From: Sinorhizobium sp. RAC02
Lineage (GTDB): Bacteria; Pseudomonadota; Alphaproteobacteria; Rhizobiales; Rhizobiaceae
Direction of reading: 5' to 3'
Assembly: GCF_001713395.1 (NCBI RefSeq)
Contig: NZ_CP016450.1
Coordinates: forward strand, 3,192,501 to 3,256,500
DNA: 64,000 nt
Positions 27,416-36,277 of the stretch are shown piece after piece; position 1 is the stretch's first letter, and each line of letters begins with the position of its first letter. The notes under the pieces were generated by a model. That model was not told where the DNA came from. It saw only the letters and a list, made by a program, of their open reading frames with translations, and did no database searches. Made by a program: the position numbers and the translations under genes.

Positions 27416-29209
27416 GTGCCGCAGACCGTGCTCGACAGGGATGGAGGAGAAACCGAGGGTCGGCCCGCGCCGCGCTCGTTTCGACGCCGCTGGACCCATC
27501 CGTTCACGCTCGCCCGCCGCATCTTCGGCAATGCCGTCTTTTCCAGCCTCACGCGCCGCATCCTGTTCTTCAACCTCGTGGCACTCGTCGTGCTCGTCGC
27601 CGGCATCCTCTATCTCAACCAGTTTCGCGAGGGCCTCATCGACGCACGCGTCGAAAGCCTGCTGACGCAGGGCGAGATCATCGCCGGCGCGATTTCGGCC
27701 TCCGCCTCGGTCGATACCAACTCGATCACCATCGATCCGGAAAAGCTGCTGGAGCTGCAGGCTGGTCAGAGCATCACGCCGCTGCCGAATGACGAGGACC
27801 TGGAGTTCCCGATCAACCCGGAGCGCATTGCCCCCGTTCTCCGGCGGCTGATCTCGCCGACCCGCACCCGCGCCCGCATCTACGACACCGACGCCAACCT
27901 GCTGCTCGATTCGCGCCATCTCTATACCCAGGGCCAGGTGCTGCGCTTCGACCTGCCGCCGGTGGAGCCGGAAAGCACCAGCCTCATCGAGCGGATGAAT
28001 GTCTGGTTCAACCGCATTCTCCAGCCGAGCAACCTGCCGCAGTATAAAGAGGCGCCCGGCGGTGACGGCTCGATCTATCCGGAAGTGATGAATGCGCTGA
28101 CCGGTGTGCGCGGCGCCGTCGTGCGCGTCAACGACAAGGGCGAGCTGATCGTCTCGGTCGCGGTGCCGGTGCAGCGTTTCCGCGCCGTGCTTGGCGTGCT
28201 GCTGCTCTCCACGCAGGCCGGCGACATCGACAAGATCGTGCATGCCGAGCGGCTTGCCATCATGCGCGTCGCGGGCGTTGCCGGCCTCGTCAACATCGCG
28301 CTGTCGCTCCTGCTCTCCAGCACCATCGCCAATCCGCTGCGCCGGCTTTCGGCGGCAGCGATCCGCGTGCGGCGCGGCGCCAAGGAGCGTGAGGAAATCC
28401 CGGACTTTTCCGTACGCCAGGACGAGATTGGCAACCTTTCCATTGCGCTGCGCCAGATGACCAACGCGCTCTATGACCGCATCGACGCGATCGAGAGCTT
28501 TGCAGCCGATGTCAGCCACGAGCTGAAAAACCCGCTGACATCGCTGCGCAGCGCCGTCGAGACCCTGCCGCTGGCGCGCACGGAAGAATCCAAGAAGCGG
28601 CTTCTCGACATCATCCAGCACGATGTGCGCCGCCTCGACCGCCTGATCAGCGACATTTCCGATGCCTCGCGGCTCGATGCGGAACTGGCCCGCAGCGACG
28701 CGCGCACCGTCGATCTCGAAAAACTGCTCGGCGACCTCATCGACATTTCGCGTCAGGTCAACACACGCAAGAAGCCGGTCACGCTCGATTTCGTGGTCGA
28801 CCGCAAGGACAATCCAAAGGCCAAGTTCGAGATCAGCGGCTACGAGCTACGCATCGGCCAGATCGTCACCAACCTCATCGAGAATGCGCGCTCCTTCGTG
28901 CCGGATCCGGGCGGGCGCATCGTCGCGCGGCTGTCGCGCGGCCGCAACGACCGCTGCATCATCCAGATCGAGGATAACGGGCCGGGTATTCAAGCCGAGG
29001 ACGTCGATCGCATCTTCGAGCGGTTCTACACCGACCGACCGTCAACGGAGGATTTCGGGCAGAATTCCGGCCTTGGCCTCTCCATCTCGCGCCAGATCGC
29101 CGAAGCCCACGGCGGCACCTTGAAGGCCGAAAACATCGTCGACAAGGCGACCGGCAACGTGATGGGCGCCCGCTTCACCCTTTCGCTCCCGACAGGCACG
29201 CAAAAATGA
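27416..29209 (+). CDS. chvG: Sensor histidine kinase ChvG (BvrS/ExoS family)
   Basis: A 597-residue membrane kinase partnering ChvI. The start is a GTG after GGATAGGA. A membrane segment ILFFNLVALVVLVAGILYLN is followed by a periplasmic sensor domain of about 200 residues, a second membrane segment near residue 285 (VAGVAGLVNIALSLLLSS), a HAMP region, and the H-box DVSHELKNPLTSL with His368. The ATPase domain has NLIENARSF, EDNGPGI and GLGLSISRQIAE. In relatives ExoR inhibits it in the periplasm; exoR is not in this window. Its stop overlaps the HPr kinase start as ATGA. Confidence 0.95.
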   Translation: MPQTVLDRDGGETEGRPAPRSFRRRWTHPFTLARRIFGNAVFSSLTRRILFFNLVALVVLVAGILYLNQFREGLIDARVESLLTQGEIIAGAISASASVDTNSITIDPEKLLELQAGQSITPLPNDEDLEFPINPERIAPVLRRLISPTRTRARIYDTDANLLLDSRHLYTQGQVLRFDLPPVEPESTSLIERMNVWFNRILQPSNLPQYKEAPGGDGSIYPEVMNALTGVRGAVVRVNDKGELIVSVAVPVQRFRAVLGVLLLSTQAGDIDKIVHAERLAIMRVAGVAGLVNIALSLLLSSTIANPLRRLSAAAIRVRRGAKEREEIPDFSVRQDEIGNLSIALRQMTNALYDRIDAIESFAADVSHELKNPLTSLRSAVETLPLARTEESKKRLLDIIQHDVRRLDRLISDISDASRLDAELARSDARTVDLEKLLGDLIDISRQVNTRKKPVTLDFVVDRKDNPKAKFEISGYELRIGQIVTNLIENARSFVPDPGGRIVARLSRGRNDRCIIQIEDNGPGIQAEDVDRIFERFYTDRPSTEDFGQNSGLGLSISRQIAEAHGGTLKAENIVDKATGNVMGARFTLSLPTGTQK

Positions 29210-29661
29210 CCACAGGCTCCAATGTGCACGGGACGGCGATCGTGATCGGCACAAGGGGGTATCTGTTCGTCGGCCCGTCCGGGGCGGGCAAAAGCGCCAT
29301 TGCGCTCCATTGCATTGCCGAGGCGCGTGCCCGCGGCCTGTTTGCCGCGCTCGTCAGCGACGATCAGGTTCTGGTGTCGGAAATGGACGGGCGCCTCGTC
29401 GCCCGGGCGCCCGCCAGCATCGCCGGACTGGCCGAAGTGCGGGGCGCCGGCATCGTCAAAATGGAGGCAATCGAGTCCGCCGTGCTGGAGCGGGCGATCC
29501 GCCCGATCGAGCCGCCTTTTTCCGAACGCCTGCCGCCGGAGGGGGAAACCGTCGAGGTCCTGCCCTCACTCTCCCTGCCCCTGACGCGGCTGCCGCTCTT
29601 TCCGGGTTGCTCGGCCTTTTCGACACTGACCATAATCCACCCGGAAATCCTGAAAAGTTGA
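29206..29661 (+). CDS. hprK: Short HPr kinase/phosphorylase
   Basis: A 151-residue HprK that lacks the N-terminal domain of the 310-residue Firmicutes enzyme, as is normal in alphaproteobacteria. The P-loop FVGPSGAGKSA lies at about residues 22-31 and the HprK signature AEVRGAGIVKM near residue 85. It should phosphorylate HPr on serine. It overlaps chvG by four bases, linking the two-component system to the regulatory PTS. The next gene, encoding an EIIA, starts 150 bases later. Confidence 0.92.
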   Translation: MTTGSNVHGTAIVIGTRGYLFVGPSGAGKSAIALHCIAEARARGLFAALVSDDQVLVSEMDGRLVARAPASIAGLAEVRGAGIVKMEAIESAVLERAIRPIEPPFSERLPPEGETVEVLPSLSLPLTRLPLFPGCSAFSTLTIIHPEILKS

Positions 29662-29811
29662 CGCCAAAAGCGCCAGCAAAACACGAAATCAGCCATTTTG
29701 GGCTTGCACTTGGTCTTTTCATTGACATGATGGCCACCCCAACGGTGGACGGAATTGCTGCGTTGCGGTATTCGCCGTTCGTTTTGAATTGGGAAACTGG
29801 AGCGACTGCTG

Positions 29812-30213
29812 ATGATCGGACTGGTGCTTGTCACCCATGGCAAGCTGGCGGAGGAATTTCGTCACGCCCTTGAACATGTGGTCGGTCCGCAAAAGGCGAT
29901 CGAGACCGTCTGCATCGGCCCCGAGGACGACATGGACCAGCGCCGCCAGGATATCCTGGAAGCCGTCCAGAAAGCCGACCAGGGGCACGGTGTCATCATC
30001 CTCACCGACATGTTCGGCGGCACACCGTCGAACCTCGCGATTTCCGTCATGACCGGCGACGGCATCGAGGTGATCGCCGGCGTCAACCTTCCCATGCTGA
30101 TCAAGCTTGCCGGCATCCGCGGCGAGAACAACATGGAAAAGGCGCTGATCGACGCCTCCGAGGCCGGCCGCAAATATATCAATGTGGCCAGCCGCGTCCT
30201 GAGCGGCAAATAA
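29812..30213 (+). CDS. PTS EIIA component, mannose family
   Basis: A 133-residue EIIA-Man type protein. His9 in LVLVTHGKLAEEF is the phosphorylation site. TDMFGGTPSNLAIS is a family signature. No EIIB or EIIC transporter is nearby, so it most likely works in a regulatory phosphorelay with the adjacent HPr, as proposed for the alphaproteobacterial nitrogen-type PTS (often named ManX or PtsM). It is 15 bases upstream of ptsH. Confidence 0.92.
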   Translation: MIGLVLVTHGKLAEEFRHALEHVVGPQKAIETVCIGPEDDMDQRRQDILEAVQKADQGHGVIILTDMFGGTPSNLAISVMTGDGIEVIAGVNLPMLIKLAGIRGENNMEKALIDASEAGRKYINVASRVLSGK

Positions 30214-30228
30214 GGTTTCCCGCCGTCC

Positions 30229-30501
30229 ATGACCGTCTCGAAAGAGCTTCTCATCATCAACAAGCGCGGCCTGCATGCCCGTGCTTCGGCTAAATTCGTC
30301 CAGACGGTGGACGGCTACGACGCGGAAGTGACCGTCTCCAAGGACGGCATGACGGTGGGCGGCACCTCCATCATGGGGCTGATGATGTTGGCCGCCAGCC
30401 CGGGATGCAGCGTGTTCGTCACCGCGACGGGCGCCCAGGCGCAGCAGGTGCTGGACGCATTGGATGCGCTGATTGCCGACCGTTTCGGCGAAGAAATGTA
30501 A
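30229..30501 (+). CDS. ptsH: Phosphocarrier protein HPr
   Basis: A 90-residue HPr. His16 in NKRGLHARASAKFV is the site phosphorylated by enzyme I. Ser47 in GGTSIMGLMML lies at the regulatory serine position targeted by HPr kinase. It ends the chvI-chvG-hprK-EIIA-ptsH cluster, which is conserved in Rhizobiales and Brucella. Enzyme I (ptsP) is not in the window. Confidence 0.95.
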   Translation: MTVSKELLIINKRGLHARASAKFVQTVDGYDAEVTVSKDGMTVGGTSIMGLMMLAASPGCSVFVTATGAQAQQVLDALDALIADRFGEEM

Positions 30502-30520
30502 ACCAAGTGTCGATATAAGG

Positions 30521-30540
30521 ATATAAAGACTTCTTTATAT
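30521..30540. promoter_or_regulatory. Palindromic operator candidate upstream of ahcY
   Basis: The arms ATATAAAGA (30521-30529) and TCTTTATAT (30532-30540) are exact complements separated by two bases. It is about 70 bases upstream of ahcY. Its form fits an ArsR-type dimer site; S-adenosylhomocysteine or S-adenosylmethionine regulators of that family (SahR type) are known for ahcY genes, but the assignment here is inference. Confidence 0.6.
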
Positions 30541-30609
30541 GCGGTTGCTCCAGCTGACGTTTCCTGATAGGAAGCGCCATCACCAAAAGCCAGAAGGCTG
30601 GAGACCTCC

Positions 30610-32010
30610 ATGACCACCACGAAGGACTACCACGTCGCCGATATCGCGCTTGCCGATTTCGGCCGTAAGGAAATTCAGATCGCCGAAACCGAAATGCCGG
30701 GCCTGATGGCCTGCCGCGAAGAATTCGGCACGGCAAAGCCGCTCAAGGGCGCGCGCATCACCGGCTCGCTGCACATGACGATCCAGACCGCCGTTCTCAT
30801 CGAGACGCTGGTCGCACTCGGCGCCGACGTGCGCTGGGCCTCGTGCAACATCTTCTCCACGCAGGACCATGCCGCCGCCGCGATCGCCGCCGCCGGCATC
30901 CCGGTCTATGCCGTGAAGGGCGAGACGCTGACGGAATACTGGGAATACACCGACAAGATCTTCCAGTGGACCGATGGCGGCCTCTCCAACATGATCCTCG
31001 ACGATGGCGGCGATGCCACCATGTACATCCTGCTCGGTGCCCGCGCCGAAGCCGGCGAGAACGTGCTGTCGAACCCCGGTTCGGAAGAAGAGGAAATCCT
31101 CTTCGCACAGATCAAGAAGCGCCTTGCTGCAACGCCCGGCTGGTTCACCAAGCAGCGCGATGCCATCCAGGGCGTCACCGAAGAGACCACGACCGGCGTC
31201 AACCGTCTCTACCAGCTCCAGCAGAAGGGCCTGCTGCCCTTCCCCGCAATCAACGTCAACGATTCGGTCACCAAGTCGAAGTTCGACAACAAGTACGGCT
31301 GCAAGGAATCGCTGGTCGACGGCATCCGCCGCGGCACCGACGTGATGATGGCCGGCAAGGTCGCCGTCGTCTGCGGTTACGGCGACGTCGGCAAGGGTTC
31401 GGCTGCCTCGCTCAAAGGTGCCGGCGCCCGCGTAAAAGTCACGGAAATCGATCCGATCTGCGCCCTCCAGGCAGCCATGGACGGTTTTGAAGTCGTGCAG
31501 CTCGAAGACGTCGTCTCCTCGGCCGACATCTTCATCACCACGACCGGCAACAAGGACGTCATCCGCGTCGACCATATGCGCGAGATGAAGGACATGGCGA
31601 TCGTCGGCAATATCGGCCACTTCGACAACGAGATCCAGGTCGCCTCGCTGAAGAACTTCAAGTGGACGAACATCAAGCCGCAGGTCGACATGATCGAGTT
31701 CCCGAAGGGCAACCGCATGATCCTGCTGTCGGAAGGCCGCCTGCTCAACCTCGGCAACGCCACCGGCCACCCGTCCTTCGTGATGTCCGCTTCGTTCTCC
31801 AACCAGGTTCTGGCCCAGATCGAACTCTTCACCAAGGGCGACGCCTACAAGAACGAGGTCTACGTTCTGCCCAAGCAGCTCGACGAGAAGGTCGCGCGCC
31901 TTCACCTCGCCAAGCTCGGCGCCAAGCTGACCGAACTTTCCGACGAGCAGGCCGGCTATATCGGCGTGACGACGACCGGTCCGTTCAAGGCTGAGCACTA
32001 CAGGTACTGA
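30610..32010 (+). CDS. ahcY: Adenosylhomocysteinase
   Basis: A 466-residue NAD-dependent enzyme that splits S-adenosylhomocysteine into adenosine and homocysteine, keeping methylation reactions running. Signatures include [18 protein letters not shown], the NAD-binding loop [17 protein letters not shown] and the substrate region [14 protein letters not shown]. The C-terminus [10 protein letters not shown] is typical. GGAGACCTCC precedes the ATG. It has its own promoter region with a 20-base palindrome and a strong terminator. Confidence 0.98.
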   Translation: MTTTKDYHVADIALADFGRKEIQIAETEMPGLMACREEFGTAKPLKGARITGSLHMTIQTAVLIETLVALGADVRWASCNIFSTQDHAAAAIAAAGIPVYAVKGETLTEYWEYTDKIFQWTDGGLSNMILDDGGDATMYILLGARAEAGENVLSNPGSEEEEILFAQIKKRLAATPGWFTKQRDAIQGVTEETTTGVNRLYQLQQKGLLPFPAINVNDSVTKSKFDNKYGCKESLVDGIRRGTDVMMAGKVAVVCGYGDVGKGSAASLKGAGARVKVTEIDPICALQAAMDGFEVVQLEDVVSSADIFITTTGNKDVIRVDHMREMKDMAIVGNIGHFDNEIQVASLKNFKWTNIKPQVDMIEFPKGNRMILLSEGRLLNLGNATGHPSFVMSASFSNQVLAQIELFTKGDAYKNEVYVLPKQLDEKVARLHLAKLGAKLTELSDEQAGYIGVTTTGPFKAEHYRY

Positions 32011-32037
32011 TCCTTACCCGGATTATCCACAACATCT

Positions 32038-32076
32038 AGAGGCGGCGCGCTTGACAAGGCGCGCCGCCTCTTTTTT
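32038..32076 (+). terminator. Intrinsic terminator after ahcY
   Basis: Perfect 13-base arms, AGAGGCGGCGCGC and GCGCGCCGCCTCT, around TTGACAAG are followed by a T-run. This is one of the strongest terminators in the window. Confidence 0.93.
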
Positions 32077-32139
32077 GGCCTCGTCCCTTCCCGACGATTC
32101 GGTAAACAAGTATCGTTAAGCAGTTGATTCGGCGTTGAG

Positions 32140-34752
32140 ATGCGGACCTTACGCGCCGGATGGGATGTCTTGTCGATCAGGCGGCAAACGGACGGAGACA
32201 TACCGGGGATGATGTCGGAATTGAAACGAGGCCGTTCCAGGCAGGCTCTAGCCATGCCGGAACGGGATACAGCGCATTCGTTTGCGCTCCAAAAATTTAT
32301 GGTTAACGGATGGTTTACGAACGGCAGGCGCCGTCTCGTATCGATACTGGCGGCCGGTTCTGCGCTGGCGTCTGTTGCCGGCCCGGCGCATGCGGCTGGC
32401 CCCTATCTCGCCACGACCGAAATCGTCACCATTTCCATGCTGCTCGGCGTGATGTCGGCCGCGATGGTTTCTGCCATCTGGATGATCCGCCAGCGCGGCC
32501 GCATGGAGGCAGAAAGCCGCGAGCTGAAGGCAAGTCTTGCCGACGCCCGCCACAACGTCTCGCGCCTCCAGGCGCTGATCGGCGACAAGGACCGGCGCAT
32601 CGTCGTGTGGGACGGCCTTTCCGACAAGCCGGAATTCCTAGGCCAGTTGCCGGCGGAAACCGGCGCTCCGCAGGCCGACCGTGATTTCCTGGCTTTCGGC
32701 CGTTGGCTGAAGCCCAACTCCGCCGCGGACATCGAACGCGCCGTGGAGCGGCTACGCTCGCAGGCGCAGAGTTTCGACCTCATCATCGAGACGGCGCGGG
32801 ACGAAGTCATCGAGGCGCAGGGCCGCGTGTCCGGCGGACAGGCCTTCGTGCGTTTCGTCGCCCTCAACAATCTTCGTGCCGAGGCAGCCGAGCTGAAGCT
32901 CGAGCGCGACCGGCTGGTGCAGGCGCTGACCACGCTGCAGGGCCTGCTCGACCAGATCGACCTTCCCGTGTGGCAACGTGCCGGCGATGGATCGCTCGCC
33001 TGGGTGAACGAAGCCTATGCCGAGGCCGTCGAGGCGAAGGATGCCGCCAGCGCCGTCCACGAAGGACGCGAACTGCTGCCGACCATCGCGCGCGAAAAGA
33101 TCCGCGCCGCCAGCACCTATGATGCCCCCTTCCGCGACAAGGTCTCGACCGTCGTGCACGGCAACCGCAGCTTCTTCGACGTCGTCGATGCGAAGAGCGC
33201 GACCGGTTCCGCCGGCATCGCCGTCAACATTTCCGATATCGAGGCCGTGCGCGAGGAACTCGTGCGCACGCTGAAGAGCCATGCCGAGACGCTCGACCAT
33301 CTGGCGACGCCGGTCGCGATCTTCGACGGCGAACAGCGCCTGCAATTCTACAACCAGGCCTTCCAGCGCATGTGGGAGATCGAAACGGCCTTCCTCGAAA
33401 GCAAGCCGGGCAATGGCGAGCTGCTCGACAGGCTGCGCGCCGGCGGCAAGCTGCCGGAGCAGCTGAACTGGAAACAGTGGAAGGACGCAGCCCTTTCCGT
33501 CTATCGCGCCATCGAAACCCAGACCGACCTCTGGCACCTGCCGAACGGCCAGACGCTGCGCGTGTTCGCGACCGCGCGCCCGCAGGGCGGCGCCACCTGG
33601 GTCTTCGAGAACCTGACCGAAAAGGTCGATCTCGAAACGCGCTACAACACGCTGGTGCAGGTGCAGGACGAGACGATCGACCATCTCGCCGAAGGTGTGG
33701 CGGTGTTCAGCCCGGATGGGCGTATCCGGCTGTCCAACCCGGCCTTCCGCGCGCTCTGGGGCATCAGCGAGGCGGAGGTGAAATCCGGCACGCATATCCG
33801 CGCTATCGAGCAGGCCTGTGCGGTCTCCTACGACAAGCCGGACGGCTGGAAGCGCTTCGCGCACATCATCACCAGCTTCGATGACGAGCGCCCGTCCTGC
33901 CAGGGCGTGCTGGAGCTGCGCACCGGCCTGATCCTCGACTTCGCCGTCATTCCGCTTTCCAACGCCCAGACGATGCTGACCTTCGTCAACGTCACCGATA
34001 GCGTGCGCGTCAGCCGTGCGCTGACGGAAAAGAACGAGGCGCTGCGCAAGGCGGACGCGCTGAAGAACGATTTTGTCCAGCACGTCTCCTACGAGCTGCG
34101 CTCGCCGCTCACCAACATCATCGGCTTTGCGGACCTTCTGAAGACGCCGACCATGGGCGAACTCAACGACCGGCAGTCGGAATATGTCGATCACATCGCG
34201 ACCTCCTCGGCCGTGCTGCTGACCATCGTCAACGACATTCTCGATCTTGCCACCGTCGATGCCGGCATCATGGAGCTCGATTATAGCGAGATCAACCTGA
34301 CGGACCTGCTCGACGACGTGTCGATGCAGTTTTCCGACCGCCTGCACGACGCGCAGGTGACGCTGGAAATCACCGCGCCGGACAATCTCGGCACCATCGT
34401 CGCCGACCAGCAGCGCCTGAAGCAGATTCTCATCAAGCTGCTCAGCAACGCCGCGAATTTTGCGCCGGAGGGCACGTCCATCGGGCTCAAATGCTGGCGC
34501 GAGGGCAGTGACCTCGTCTTCACCGTCTCGGACCGCGGGCCGGGCATCCCGCAGGATGTGCTGAAGACGGTGTTCGATCGCTTCGAAAGCCACGGCCGCC
34601 ACGGCGGCGCGGGCCTAGGTCTCTCCATCGTCGAAAGCTTCGTCAGCCTGCACCACGGCACCGTCACGATCGATAGCCACGAGGGGCGCGGCACGGATGT
34701 CGCCGTCCGCCTCCCCTCCGCGACGATGACGTCGTTTGCAGCGGCGGAATAG
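32140..34752 (+). CDS. divL: DivL-like PAS-domain kinase with tyrosine in the H-box
   Basis: A protein of up to 870 residues. Two hydrophobic segments lie near residues 65-115, then a coiled coil, three PAS-like domains starting near residues 270, 385 and 512, a dimerisation domain and an ATPase domain (NAANFAPEGT, DRGPGIP, GLGLSIVESF). The H-box reads HVSYELRSPLTNI, so Tyr651 replaces the phospho-accepting histidine; this is the hallmark of DivL, which modulates CckA and thereby CtrA in the cell cycle. Neighbours (tsaE fusion, murU, addB, addA, trxA) fit the divL locus of relatives. The start is uncertain: MRTLRAGW at 32140 lacks a clear binding site, and later starts near 32212 or 32299 are possible. 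Confidence 0.85.
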   Translation: MRTLRAGWDVLSIRRQTDGDIPGMMSELKRGRSRQALAMPERDTAHSFALQKFMVNGWFTNGRRRLVSILAAGSALASVAGPAHAAGPYLATTEIVTISMLLGVMSAAMVSAIWMIRQRGRMEAESRELKASLADARHNVSRLQALIGDKDRRIVVWDGLSDKPEFLGQLPAETGAPQADRDFLAFGRWLKPNSAADIERAVERLRSQAQSFDLIIETARDEVIEAQGRVSGGQAFVRFVALNNLRAEAAELKLERDRLVQALTTLQGLLDQIDLPVWQRAGDGSLAWVNEAYAEAVEAKDAASAVHEGRELLPTIAREKIRAASTYDAPFRDKVSTVVHGNRSFFDVVDAKSATGSAGIAVNISDIEAVREELVRTLKSHAETLDHLATPVAIFDGEQRLQFYNQAFQRMWEIETAFLESKPGNGELLDRLRAGGKLPEQLNWKQWKDAALSVYRAIETQTDLWHLPNGQTLRVFATARPQGGATWVFENLTEKVDLETRYNTLVQVQDETIDHLAEGVAVFSPDGRIRLSNPAFRALWGISEAEVKSGTHIRAIEQACAVSYDKPDGWKRFAHIITSFDDERPSCQGVLELRTGLILDFAVIPLSNAQTMLTFVNVTDSVRVSRALTEKNEALRKADALKNDFVQHVSYELRSPLTNIIGFADLLKTPTMGELNDRQSEYVDHIATSSAVLLTIVNDILDLATVDAGIMELDYSEINLTDLLDDVSMQFSDRLHDAQVTLEITAPDNLGTIVADQQRLKQILIKLLSNAANFAPEGTSIGLKCWREGSDLVFTVSDRGPGIPQDVLKTVFDRFESHGRHGGAGLGLSIVESFVSLHHGTVTIDSHEGRGTDVAVRLPSATMTSFAAAE
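32299..32317 (-). promoter_or_regulatory. Candidate CtrA box at the 5' end of divL
   Basis: Two tandem words, ATGGTTAA and ATGGTTTA, spaced 11 bases apart read on the minus strand as TAAA-N7-TTAA followed by CCAT. That matches the CtrA consensus TTAA-N7-TTAA at seven of eight positions. It lies inside the annotated 5' coding part, so it is regulatory only if the true start is downstream or if binding inside the gene matters. Confidence 0.35.
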
Positions 34753-34767
34753 GCCCGAAGGACCACC

Positions 34768-36264
34768 ATGTCGCTCGACATCTTTCTCGCCGACGACGCC
34801 GCAACCATCCGCTTCGGCGAGGACATGGCGCTCGCGCTGAAGCGCGGCGACTATGTAGCGCTCCATGGCGATCTCGGTGCAGGCAAGTCGACCTTTGCCC
34901 GCGCGGTGATCCGCGCCATTGCGGACGATGCCCTGCTGGAAGTGCCGAGCCCGACCTTCACGCTGGTGCAGAGCTATGAGCTGCGCATCCCCGTCGCGCA
35001 TTTCGACCTCTACCGCATTGCGGACGCTGCCGAGATCGATGAACTCGGGTTCGATGAAGCGCTTTCCGACGGTATCTGCCTCGTCGAATGGCCGGAAAAG
35101 GGTTCTGGCGCGCTGCCGACCGACGGGATCACGCTGCGCTTCGTGCACGAGGGTGATGGCCGCCGTGTTGGGATCGACGGGCTGGCGGCAGCACTTACCC
35201 GGATTCGGCGCTCGCTGGCGATCCGCGCCTTCCTCGACAATGCCGGCTACCAGAATGCGACACGGCGGCACCTGACGGGCGATGCGTCCGTTCGTGCCTA
35301 CGAGCATGTCTACACGGGTGAAAAGCGTCTCGTCCTGATGGACTCGCCGCGGCACACGCCGGGACCGATCCTTGCCAAGGGCAAATATTACCAACAGATC
35401 GCCCATATCGCCGAAGATGTGCGGCCGTTCATCGCGATTGGCAGATACCTCGTCTCCCGCGACCTTCGTGCGCCTGCCATTTACGACATGGACATCGACC
35501 AAGGTATCCTGCTGATCGAAGACCTCGGCAGCGAGGGTGTCCTCGACGCCGATGGCGTGCCGATCACTGAGCGCTACCGCGAAAGTGCCGCCTGCCTTGC
35601 GCGCATGCACGGGCAGGTTTTTGCGCGTGATCTGCCTGTCGCCAATGGTATCGTCCACCGCGTGCCGGATTTCGACCGTGACGCCATGCAGATCGAGGTG
35701 AGCCTGCTCACCGACTGGTATCTGCCCTGGAAGCGCGGAACGCCGGCAAGCGACGAAGAACGGCGCGACTATATCGCGATCTGGGATGGGCTGATCGAAA
35801 GCCTCGCGGAAGCGGAACACAATCTGCTGCTGCGCGATTTCCATTCACCGAACATCATCTGGCGTCCGGAGGCGACCGGCACCGACCGGGTCGGCATCAT
35901 CGACTTCCAGGATGCGATGATCGGCCCGTCCGCCTATGACGTCGCCTCGCTGGTGCAGGATGCCCGTGTCGACATGCCGGACGGTGTGGCGGACGAGGTG
36001 TTTGAGCACTACCTTGTGCTGCGCGAAAAAGACGCCGGCTTCGACAGGACGCGTTTCCTGCGCGACTGGCATGTCATGGCCGCACAGCGCAACTGCAAGC
36101 TCATCGGCCTCTGGGTGCGGCTGATGCAGCGCGACGGCAAGCCCGCCTATATGCGCCATATGCCGCGCACCTTCCGCAATCTCACGCGCGCGCTTGGTCA
36201 TCCCGACCTCGCCCCCTTGCGCGACTGGTGCGAAAAGGCTGGAATCCTCGCGACCGAATCATAA
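34768..36264 (+). CDS. TsaE-AmgK fusion: tRNA t6A ATPase and cell-wall sugar kinase
   Basis: A 498-residue fusion of two proteins. Residues 1 to about 150 are TsaE, the ATPase of the tRNA threonylcarbamoyladenosine system, with Walker A HGDLGAGKSTFAR and SPTFTLVQSYE. Residues from about 155 on are an aminoglycoside-phosphotransferase-fold kinase with LLLRDFHSPNIIW and IIDFQDAMIGPSAYDVASL, closest to AmgK, which phosphorylates N-acetylmuramate and N-acetylglucosamine at C1 in peptidoglycan recycling. The murU gene follows 13 bases later, which supports AmgK. The fusion is known in several Rhizobiales. It begins 15 bases after divL. Confidence 0.9.
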   Translation: MSLDIFLADDAATIRFGEDMALALKRGDYVALHGDLGAGKSTFARAVIRAIADDALLEVPSPTFTLVQSYELRIPVAHFDLYRIADAAEIDELGFDEALSDGICLVEWPEKGSGALPTDGITLRFVHEGDGRRVGIDGLAAALTRIRRSLAIRAFLDNAGYQNATRRHLTGDASVRAYEHVYTGEKRLVLMDSPRHTPGPILAKGKYYQQIAHIAEDVRPFIAIGRYLVSRDLRAPAIYDMDIDQGILLIEDLGSEGVLDADGVPITERYRESAACLARMHGQVFARDLPVANGIVHRVPDFDRDAMQIEVSLLTDWYLPWKRGTPASDEERRDYIAIWDGLIESLAEAEHNLLLRDFHSPNIIWRPEATGTDRVGIIDFQDAMIGPSAYDVASLVQDARVDMPDGVADEVFEHYLVLREKDAGFDRTRFLRDWHVMAAQRNCKLIGLWVRLMQRDGKPAYMRHMPRTFRNLTRALGHPDLAPLRDWCEKAGILATES

Positions 36265-36277
36265 GCGCGAGTATGCG

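Noticed and set aside
30502..30609. Riboswitch before ahcY
   Set aside because: I looked for SAM or SAH riboswitch cores but found only the AT-rich palindrome, which fits a protein-binding site better.
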